DNA of 64,000 nt from Cydia pomonella (lineage: Eukaryota; Arthropoda; Insecta; Lepidoptera; Tortricidae), in contig NC_084705.1 of NCBI RefSeq assembly GCF_033807575.1, forward strand, positions 9,728,019-9,792,018, given 5' to 3'. Below the pieces are notes generated by a model. It was not told where the DNA came from, did no database searches, and saw only the letters and a list, made by a program, of their open reading frames with translations. Position numbers and translations under genes: made by a program. Shown piece after piece: positions 41,201 through 53,200 of this stretch. The number at the start of each line of letters is the position of its first letter. The stretch's first letter is position 1.

Positions 41201-44200
41201 TGTAAGAAAGGGATAAACATAGTTTAATTAAATCAGATTCGTAAAGTTTCATGAGTAATGGGGTTAGTATGTATTTTTTGTTTATTGGATAAAAGCACCA
41301 GTAGTCAGTATTTTTTTTTAGTTCAAGATTGGTTAATTTGCCCCCAAATTGACCAATTCGAATAATTAACGATATAACTGTTCATTGAGATTTTTATATA
41401 AATAGTTTCAGAATAAAATATTATAATTTAATATTTTATTCTGAAACTTCAAATAGTATAATTTAATATTTTATTCGGCATGTTTGGCAAGTTTTCCAGT
41501 GTTCGTATTTGGCCGAATTATTCGGTTAACATGCCGACTATTCGGCAAATATTTTTTATTGTATTCAGATAACAAGAATGTTGCAAAACTGTTAAATGTA
41601 AGCTCCTACAGAGCTTTTCAAGTAGGAACGACAACGGGAAAACGTAACTTGATGGATTTCTTCCATCAAGTTACGTTTTCCCGTTGTCGTCAAAACACTA
41701 TGATAGACATGTTGAATGTAAAGGATGTATTGATTATTTGGAGAAAGTTGATTTTTTTAGCGAGTTCCTTAATTTTTTACCTGTTGGTTTCCAGAGAATT
41801 GCCTAGGAAGCGATTCATCTTTAGCTGTAAATATCCATGTTGCTGAAGCTTTGAAGAGAAGCTGTAATTGAAGCGTTTCAAATGCTTTACTAGAATGATA
41901 CAGATGAAATGAACCGAATAAACAAACTCCATATTCGGCCCATCACTAGGTTAAACGTTTGTAAGAAGGAATATAACGTAATATCTAGTATTTGACCTAA
42001 GGAGATTATTCATTAAATGTGTATAATAAAGGGGTTTTCTGCAAGCCTTTAAGTAACCAGTGTCCAGCCATCACATGCTAGTGGCTGAATAGTGGATTCT
42101 GAGTTCCAGGATCTCAAATTCCAGTGGTCAGCCATATTAAAAAATAACTAACAGGGGCTGAGTACTGGGTATTTTTTATTGTTCTTATGTTCAAATAAAT
42201 TCACGTTAATTTAATTATGGCTGGCCGACTTGTGGATTAAGAACTTTTTGAAATTACTGCCTAGAACCCAGAAATCAGCCAGGGGAGACTGCCTATTGAA
42301 TTTTATAAAAAAGTAGTTCCGAATTTTATTGTCAGTCGCCTTACATTTTTTACTTCAATACGCATTTATGTATTTTAAGTACATTTATTATTTACTTTTT
42401 CAGATAGATTAAATATTGGTTATGTATCGCAGTCCAAAACAATTTAGTTGGTTACGTCTTATTAAAATACCACATGACGCTACAAAAAATGTGGCACATA
42501 TCACATAGCCCTTCATGCCAGAAGACAACACTTTTTAAAGTAGGTGTGTTTGTGTTCATAGCAGGCAATTCTTTTAAAATAATGATTATTTTTAATAAAA
42601 TTATATCAGTGTATAAAACTACCTACATAAAACATGAACATTATAAAAACAACTAAGGACAGCAATAAACAGACGAAAAAGGATGACCACTGGTGCATGG
42701 CTGACCACTGGAACTTTTACCATGTGCAATTCTGATTTATGGTATATTTTGGTTATTATTTTTTAATTGGTGCAAATGCACGATATATTTTGATATAATT
42801 TATATTTGTCTGTCTTTACCCATCACATAATTTTTATGATTTATTTGTATGCCTCTACCTATTACGGAACAATGGTGTCCAGATATTTAGGAGGCGTGCG
42901 CGGAGCCGAAGCCAACACGTAAAGCCTCTTTCTTCGGTACAGGTGTAGCCAGGAAACTCTAATACCACGTCATACTTCATCCAATTATCTTTCATCAATA
43001 ATCCATGCCCCAATGACGTAAATGCCCAGCAACGGACAGACGATTAAGATTAAATTATTTATATGTAAACTGTTACACAGAAATAAATATCCAAATTACT
43101 ACGAGTATATTAAAAAAAATAAGGGTGTATCAACAAAATATAATCGATATGTTCGCCAATCGGCGGCGACGTGAGTTTCACTAAGTTGTCGTTTGCCGGC
43201 CTACCAACAAGCACGCTATTCAAATTTCATTTACCAAAACAGAGAATATTATCAAACTCTTATTGTAGTCGCTGAATTTTAAAATTCATTAACTGGTTAC
43301 CTAATGTCAAAGCAAACGACTGTTAACTACCTGCCTAATTTTCGCCTTGATTACGTTATGTGGTAATTTAATTAAGGTTTGGCTAAGCTGTGAAGATAAT
43401 TATTTTGGATGAAATGGTAAACGTGGGATTATAATTTTATATTTATTATTAGATCATGACTTAGCTATGTATAAAATAATGATTTTGCAGTGTAACAACA
43501 TGTCTGATAAAATATAAAGCGGTGAATCCAAAAAGGCTCTAAGACTCTCTAACGTGCGTTAGACGTCTCATTTTTAACTTATGTCCCTTATAAGAATAAC
43601 CTAAATATTCTATTTGTTGGATGTATCTTTGTCGCTGTCTTGGGCATCACTCCTGGACTTGATTATACCTAATACAAAAAATCTCAAACTGCAGATTCTT
43701 CTCCTTTTTCCTTTTTATGTTTCACTTCAAAAATGGTTGTAAAACTAAGAATTTTTTAGTTGTTTTGGTATGAAATTAGTTCGCATGGCATGTACATTGG
43801 TCTTCTTAAGTAAGATCTTGGTTTTATGATGTGTGGTGTGAACAGTAAATAACGAAGTTTTGTTATCGCAACCGCATAACTCGGGTTGGGGAGGCTTGTT
43901 TATGTGGCAATTGGCGTCGCAATGAACCGGCGTTCTAGCGGGACCAAGTTCCCGGCAAAGGCGGTCCCGGCGCGAGCAGCAAATTGAAGCATAGTGCCGC
44001 AACTCACAAATAATCATACACTAGGTAAATTGTGAGATGAAAGTTCCTACAACTCGAGTCTGTCAGTAATTTGTTTTGGAATCGCGGTCAAGAGAGATAA
44101 AAGTTACTCTAGCACTCAATTTGAATTGCAGTATAAATTACACGCTAAATGCTCTTTTATATAAAAAATTGGACAGTTCTGCGGAAGAAATATATAAGTG

Positions 44201-47200
44201 GAGTGGGGAAAAATAAGAGAATTTATGAATGGTGGCGTAGAAAGGTAATCGTTGAAGAATTGTAGGTTCGCATCGTGTAGTCGTAAGCCAGACTAAGTCC
44301 GGTTTATGCAAGAGATTGACGAGTATGTGTGAGACATTTGTTTGTTGGTAGTTTGTATGCAAGACATGGGTTATTCAACACTACTGGGATTGCTGAAAGA
44401 TTGGTGATTATTTAGAGTTTACTATCAACGAAGAAAGATAACGTACTCCACTTGTACCTTATATTTATTAATCATCCATCATATTTACGATACAAATATA
44501 TAGTGTGCTTTTTGCAGTCGTAATACTCGTAATTGGATTTTAACTATTAAGAAGGGCTAATGCAAAATTGCAGTTTTCATATGGAATGGCATATAATAAA
44601 TATAATAAGGCAAATGCCATGGAAAAAATGACAAGGTAATTAATTAAATTATATTTGCAAGGGCATACTCCAACCAAAACATTACTTGGTTAAAGTTGTT
44701 TCGATAGATAGAATTAATTTAATTTCAAATATATATGTCGGTACAAGGCGGGAAGAAGTTAATAACTCGAGATATACAATTGAGAACCATAATCATAATC
44801 ATAATAATTTTATTCGTAAAGCTAATTTACATGTCAGTTTAGATACAAATTTAAAAATTCACTGAAGATAAATAATCCTTACATATATAGTAAGCATAAT
44901 CGAATTAAATGTCAGTTATAAATCTATAAAAACAAAAAGATACAATATAAAAATTCAATTATATAAATCTAATAATAAAAAAAGTCAACACTTTCAATAA
45001 AGAGTAATCAAAGTAAATCATACAATTATATCTTGGTCATTATAAACTCGTCATAATTGTAGAACGGGCGCTCAATAAGCCAACTTTTAGGCGATGTTTA
45101 AAGCTGCTTACGCTGCTACTGCTTAACCTTATGTAATTTTATTATATTATTCTACAGACGACGGACTGGTCTTGCCTAGTGTGTAGTGAAGCCGATGGTT
45201 CCGGGTTCGAATCCCGGTAAGAGCATTTATTTGTGTGATTTACACAAATATTTGTTCCTGAGTCACGGGTTTTCTATGTATAACCTGGTCGTTCTCTTGA
45301 AGCTACGGTGGTATTTCACTCTACTAGTACTACTAGAATCATGATCACTTTATTCCAAGCTTAAGGTCGAACGTAGGTACATGTCATTTTTCTATTATCC
45401 CTCAAATAGTTGAGGGATATAGAAGTATCGACTGGTATAGGAAATAGTCATTTGTACAACAAATTTTATATTTCTTCGATTGCTCATATGAGATCCGTGC
45501 AAGCGAAAGATTCTATAATAATTTAGAATCTTGGGCGCAGTAAGGGACTCAAAGGCACACGAGATGTAAAGAACTTTGATCTCGTGTATAACACAAGACA
45601 TTCACCTCCGCTGTGAGACAATATTTGGAAGGTAAAAATACAACCTGAAAAAATTTAATCCTTCTTCATCACTATTTCAGTCATGTTTTCTTAAGGTATT
45701 CTAACAATTAAATTGAATTACCGCAATAAAACACTGAAACTAGAACTTGCACTCTGAAATTTCGAAATTCCGGAATCTCTGTCAAATTTTCCGATATTAC
45801 AATTCAGACCACTGAATATCGAAAATTCCGGAATTGGATTTAAGTACTTTTATTAGACTTAAACACGTTTACTACTGAAAATTGCCAAAAAACTACACTA
45901 TGCTGGTGTTATTAGTACTAAGAAAAGTCTGAAGTCTAGCAGTAATTATTTAGATGGTTTTTTTTTTTCGAATAATGCCCAACTCTGGTCACGAACCACC
46001 TGAGTACGAAATTCATAAATTTCATGTTATTTGCCACTTTTACCTTAGAAGATAGTCCACGGCGTTCTGTGTGACCGCCAGCAGCTCATTCGCAGTTATT
46101 GCGAACCCGTTGAGAAAAATACAATGTAATTATTTGATATGTAATAATGCGTGTTCAATCCCAAGCGCCTACAACTCTGCACTCCTGTTTTGGTGAGCAA
46201 ATGGGATAATGTATAATTTAATAAGAGAGAACTTATTATTTTTCTTCAGAAGCTTTTTGGCTTGTCCTCAATTTGTTGAAAATATTTGAATATTTGCTAC
46301 ATTGTGATTGTAGGTATTTGTGGATAATCATACAATCGATGGATTTTTCTCATATTCATAAATTTCCTAATCGTTCCTTTACGACAATTACGACTGAACA
46401 AAGTAAACAGTTTTTTTTTTTTTACAAATTGTATTTTACTTAAAAAAGTTGAGCTATCCATCCTGCCCTCCCCCAACTCTAATAATTCAGACGTTAACAA
46501 TCAATCAGATCCCTAAAAACAGCGCCAGGTGTCACTGTGAATCTTAACAAGGGTTTATAACTGCCAATCTTCAAATTATAGGTGTAAGCAGGAGAGTTGA
46601 GATAAATGATTACATGTATACACATATACACAGCTAACTACTTGCAAAAGTTGCAAAAACTGATGAACGAATGTGATTTACAAGTATTATATTTAAGTTA
46701 AAAGAAATTGGATCAGTTGGCTGTTGAAGTTTCTAGTAGGAAAAATGAACTTTAATATCCATAAATCCCGCTTTCATTATAACTATGACCAGAACCCAAT
46801 TCAAACTTACATTTTGATTACTTTCGCCTCCTATTGTTACGTGCATGATCTTAACTTCGGTGTCTATAGCTTCAATGTTACTTAAACAGTTATAATTATT
46901 TATTTTAATAATAATCTGTGTGTTGATAAAATCCATTTTAATTGTTTTATTTCATGCTAACCAAAGCTAATATTATACGTAGGTATTCAAGAAACATACG
47001 TAGGTATACAAGTGCTTTTCACTCTCACGCACACCCACACACCGTCCCCACCCCCACACGCATACACACATTCTAACACACATACACACGCGCGCTCATA
47101 CATATACGCACTCACACACACACACACGCACACATGCATGCACACACAAAGTGTATTCAAATTAAAAAAGATCGAACGATCGATCGATTGAAGCGATATT

Positions 47201-50200
47201 AGGCCACGGACTGGACGCGCGCGGTGAGCGGGGCGGCCGGCGGTGCGGCAAGCAGCCGCCGCTGTCGCCCAAAACAGGTTCATTCAAGTCGTCATTTTGA
47301 TCATGCCGCGCGAATCACCGCTCGCGCCGCTTCCGCTCACCCGGGCCGCCGCCGCGGGCCTTACTGAATTTGGAACTTGACTTGCCGTGTCTGAGCCGTA
47401 AAGTAAATTAGAACTACTTGCTGGCGTTTGATTGAGCTAATGGAGACCAATGCGGCCATAGGAACTAGGTGATAAAAGGATAACGCAACCTCATTTGTTT
47501 TGGGTTTACGATTAGTATGGTCTTGATGATTAAGATGTCTTTTAATTAAGTGCAGTCGGCGAGAAAAGTTCTTCTTTTAATTTTAGACTTATTAAGTCTG
47601 CGGCTGCTCTCTGCCAGTGGCAGCTAGCCTGCCTGGTCAGTCCGTGGCAAATTTGGTCTAAATCAGTGGTGGGCAACGTACAGCCCGCGGGCCAGCTCCG
47701 GCCCGCGCAAGGGTTTCATCCGACCCGCCGCCGAGCCTACTACATAATTAGTATATAGCTCGCCGCATAACGATTTCAAATCAAAATGCATTTATTCTGC
47801 AGTTCCGGCCCTCCTCGGATTTTTTAAAATTTCCGGCCCCCCATGAAGAAAGTTTGCCCACCACTGGTCTAAATCGTTCCCGATGCATTTCGCGGACGCT
47901 TAGCTGCTTTGAATAACAACATCCGCTATATTTGATTTTGCACAGTCAGTATTTTTAATCTAACGATTTTGCAAAATATTTACCTTAGAAACTTAATCAT
48001 AAGAATCTTGCAATAAATAATAAGTATCTCTATATTATGTAGTACCTATTTTAGAACCGAACCTTTTTGAGGTACCATGTACCGTTGACCTCAAATTAAA
48101 CAGCAATGTAATGCACGTTCAATAGCTCAGAAAAAGCAAGGCTGATGTGTGAGATAAATTTTAATTACGAACCTCTTGCACCGTGATGTTTTAAATAATG
48201 TTACACTAGGAATAGTACGCCTAAACTACTATATACTCTACCTACAGTTGTACCCATACCATTCTATTTTAGTCTTTGAAATATAAAAGCCTAAATTTAG
48301 AGTATAAGATAAATAAAATTCATTAATGAAAAACGTTATCCTATTAAGTAATTTACCCTTTACCTCCTAAGTAAAGCTTATACATTGTAAAAACACTAAT
48401 ATTCTGTGGGATGCTGCATCCTTCAAACGCATATACATTGACTGAACATATTTCACAACTGTAAGTAACTACTTATAATCTTTTATTTAGTATAGGTACA
48501 GGTCATAACGCGATGTTCCAGAAACGTAATTAACACCGAGTTAATCAGGCGGCTAATCAATGCAAAGAATAATGGACATAAAAGACGATAAACGCAAAAG
48601 CGTGGATTGTTACGCCACACTCGCAGATTCAACGAAATCCAGTAATTCCCTTTTGAATATTCTACAGCTCATCCAGCAAAAAGCTAATCCGCTGAATAAT
48701 GGGGTTATAGATATCAACGCTTCAGCAGGCGTGGTGAAAAAATATGCCAATTGTTCAGCGCGGCATGAGCTCATGCCATTTAAATAATAAATCTCAGCTT
48801 TGTCTGATGTTTTAATTGTTTTCACGGCTCTCGATCGAAGCGTTTGTCCGCTTTGTATGATCTGTAGCTCAATGGAAAGAATCTTTAATATTTCTTCAGT
48901 ATAAAGCAATTCAAAATTAAATTTGAGTAGTTTAAGTACGTTTATTGAAGCTGCTGTGTTTTCAGATTCATTTAAAAGCTTTTGTACTAATTAATACTTA
49001 CGATATTAAAAAGCCGTTTTAAATTTATTATATAAAGGTATTGTTTTTTATTATCAGTATTAATGTTTTTTTTATTCCGATACTTTATGAAGATTATACA
49101 GTAACCTTTGAAATGCTGCCCGGAAGGACATCAAGCGTATGGGTGGAATTCAAAACCGGAAAATATTACATGTTAGTCCCTATAAAAAAGTAGGTAGTCA
49201 GTAAGTAAAAATACTTTTCATCACACTTGCTCGAAAAAGATCTTATTTCATGCAGGTGTACTTAAGGACAAAGGCCTATGTTGTTCCCGCGGGAATTATG
49301 GATTGTGAAAAAAACTCGCTAGGGAGTTATAGCTTTTTTACTTATTCATACGAATTAACTAGGTATAAATGAGTCTTACTTTTAAAATATTAATGCTTAT
49401 AATTAAGTATTTTCGTTCATGTTTAAAAATATTAAATTGATTAATTTAAAAGCTGTTTGAAATATTTTTACACAATTTTTAATTGTGGCTGAACGTCGGA
49501 TAGGCCTATAATATTTGAAATGCCACCGTATTTAAGAATTATTTCGCTTAAAATTTAGTTTTCTCTTCGCAAGTGTGATGAAAAACAATATGTTGTACTC
49601 CGGGGGTAACAATATTGTTACCCCGAGTCTTTAATTCACTCCAGTCTGCGGCTGTCGTGAATATATAGACTCTCGTACAATATTTCACTTACCCCCTTCG
49701 ATGCACCTAGCTAGCTCTAGCTAGGCCTAGTTTTATCTTCAGTTTAACTTACAATCAGCGATTGCACATCAAAATACACACGATTGAATCGGCATAAATA
49801 AAACGAACAAAGGCAATAAACGGCTTAGGGAACAAACAATGCCCCTGAACTTTTTTTTCGTAGCCATTAGCGTGTCTCACTGCTGGGCAAAGGCCCTCTT
49901 TCCCGCCATTCGGTCCTATCTATTATTGCACACATCCGCCATTCTTTACAAAATGTATCAAGGTCGCCTCCATGTATCCAGCCTGGTAGGTGTAGGTAAG
50001 TACGGAAAGATAACACACGCGTCTCGAAGGATAGATCGTTTAATACTGACTGTGTGTGCGGCAGCAACACGCACACCATTGAACGGTGCATACACAGCAG
50101 CATACCTTGTGACGAATTGTAAAAGTTGTCTTTAGTCACACACCACCAAAAGTTGTCTTTACACCAGGGCAAGCGAGAGATGTGCAGTGCACGTGCTAAC

Positions 50201-53200
50201 GAACTCCTGTTCACCCAAAGAGAAAGAGACAAGCTTATGTTTAATAACGAGTGTGACGAAAATTTGCTGACGATATAGTGTTATTTGAGCAAAACCCAAA
50301 AGAACTAGAATGCATGATAATAGATCTAGCAACACAGAGCAAAGGCAGTGGGACGGGAGTTGAACTCAGACAAGACTAAATTGATGACAAATTCTAAGAG
50401 AAAAGAAATTACAGTCAATGGATACATTCTAGACTACGTTGAAGAATACGTAGGTATATCTAGGTCAAATAATATCTTTCAAGGACCAAATAGATAAAGA
50501 AATTGAAACCCCAAAAAGAAATCACGAAAAGCAACCTAGGTATACGAACAAAAAGCAAAACTTTCAACACATGTGTCCTTCCGTGTCTAACTTACGGCTG
50601 CGAAACTTGGTCTCTTACTAAAAAACAAAGATATAAACTTGCAAAGTGCCAAAGAGAAGAGGAGCATGCTCGGTAAAATTACAGGATAGAAACCGCAGTT
50701 CTGATATAAGAATAAGAACCAGCACAAAAGTAGCAGATATCCTCACCCACATAGAAATGCAAAAATGGAGGTGGGCAGGAAATGTAACAATTAATTTCTT
50801 ACAGCTTTATAGTTTTCAAATTTTTCCTGTAATTACTTGTAGTGTAAGACTATTACTTGCCAAATTTCATAATTATAGGTCAAAGAAAAGTGCCTTATAA
50901 ATTTTGATTCCTTTGAGAATGTCGAAATATATAAGGTATTCTGCGGCATAAATGGCCGTATCTTTTTTTTTTACGTTAACTAAGTTTGATTTTTTCAGAG
51001 TTTCAAGAACTGTAGACCTGAGTAAATGGTTTTGTAAATTTTAAATTTAATTTCAACTTTATACCTCTATTAGTTCCCGAGATTAATGGTCTTAACAGAC
51101 AGACAAACGGACGGGCGGACAACAAATTTATCCTATAAAGGCGGGATCCCACCAATGTGCGGCACTGTTTGGCACAAGTATGTTTTTAGGTACTGAATAT
51201 GCTTGTGCCACACAGTGCCACACACTGGTGGAATCCCGCCTTAAGGATTCCGTTTTATCCCTTCGAGGAACGGAACCCTAAAAATTGGTGGCTAACTGCA
51301 AGTTGGACTCTGAGCTTGTACGAGAATTTCGTCCCATTACAATTAGTTATATTGGTTTATTACTTATACTTACCTTAGGGGCGGTTACAGACTAGCGTTT
51401 CATACGCACATACAAGCTCGTTTTTGAAAGCACGTGAAGGCACGTACAGGCCAAATGTATCCAAATCAAATGTAGCGCGCGTGTAAGGCAATAGAGTTGA
51501 AACATTAAAAATGGCGGAAACTTAAAGGTAAATTTTCAAATGAGCACTTTTTGCTGTCCCAAAGCATATTTGTTCAGTGCCCAAGGCTAAAATTGTGAGT
51601 ACATTGAACGAACAGTATTGGTTTGGGGTATATTTTCATTATATTATGTTAAAAACTAATAAAAATACACTTTTATTCCTTAATGTATGTATTGTTTAAA
51701 CCCTAAAAACATCGAAATCCACCGCTGTATCGCGTGTCCCACGTGCGGTATGGCTCAACAAAAAAAAAAACATAAGTTTGGAGGTAACGTATCATCAAAT
51801 AATCAATACCTACCTGTATATATAAAGATAATTATTTAGAGAACTGATTTAATTATTTATGAAAAGGAATGTGTAAGTAATTATTATTTATTAAAATCCG
51901 GAAAGCCTTTCGTGGTTGCCCAATGAGGCATTGTTTTTGTTATAACTCAAGGATACCTATCAAAATCTGTTTTGCCTATTGATCTACCATTATATTTAAT
52001 TTACGATCTAGATAGTGGACACAGAGACGGTATTTTTGTCAAAAAAGGTTAACCTTTTTGAACGACATATTTTGGTACGGGTACTACGACACTTACTGAT
52101 AATATTGATATACACACAATTGAAATAAAAATGTGTTTGTTTATAATAATAGTAAACAATATGGTGTAAGAATTTTGTGTTTTGTAAGTACATGAATTGG
52201 GTGTACGAAAGATGACCAAAAAACATTTTGTCGACATTTGTATGGCTACTTTGCCCATACAAATGCCGAATGTGGCACACAAATGTCGACACAGTGCTAT
52301 ACAAATGCCGTCAGGGTCTTACCAATGTCTGTATAGTGCCATAAAAATGACATTACTGCCATATAAATGTCAATATACAAGCGCTCATATCTAACTATAA
52401 AAAGTAGAGTAGTGCCTTGGACACTCAATTTTTTGTTCCTAAAAACCCCTTACACAATTACAAGGAATCTTACTTTCCAAAAAAAAAAAACAAAACACAC
52501 TCTTCAAAAATTTACCCATAAAATAAGAACAAGACATTCAACTTTTAACACTCTAAGCGGTAGAGCATTTACGGGTACATATACACTAGCTGTTTGTTAA
52601 TGATTTTTGTACTTTCTAATATTTTCTCATTTAAGTAATTTCAAGTCCCTACTCAAATAAATAAATAAAAGTTACACACTTTTAACAGTTTCAACCCTTT
52701 TTAACCCTATTAGGGGATGAAATTTAAAAAATGTTGATTTTTTTTCTCAGAAAATGTCTTATACGAAGTTTCAAGTTCCTAATTTAATATAAAACTTGCT
52801 CCCCGTACAAACTTTCATTCCCTTTTTTACCCCTCTTAGGGGATAAACTTTAAGGAAAACGCTGAAAATACTTTTATTTATTTTAATAAACTTCACGAAG
52901 TTTCATGTTCCTTGCTTAAAATAATACTCGTTTCCCATACAAACGTTTTAACCTCTTTAAGAGACGAATATCCTAAAACGCTGAAATTACTTTTCTTCTT
53001 TTTTAATACCTACAATACCAAATGATGAAAAGTAGAATAAAATATATGTATATTATATGTATGTGAAAGACTAATATATGTTGAAATTGCATATATTACT
53101 CATCCAACTTATATTTAATATCATATTTGAATTCTCGAAAATAGCGTTATTATGTTGGCTGTATGAGTAATGCCGTTGACTAACGGCCCGATTCGAAGAA

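Noticed and set aside
41628..41690. MicroRNA precursor
   Set aside because: Perfect 29-bp pairing with a 5-base loop is not typical of an insect pre-miRNA, and it lies in transposon-like sequence.
41484..41846. 120-codon open frame as a gene
   Set aside because: It reads through a perfect hairpin and a hAT-like terminal repeat. No domain or codon-use signal.
48560..48909. Coding exon on either strand
   Set aside because: Both strands are open but neither product resembles a protein family, and no matching splice sites were found. Retained only as a non-repetitive island.
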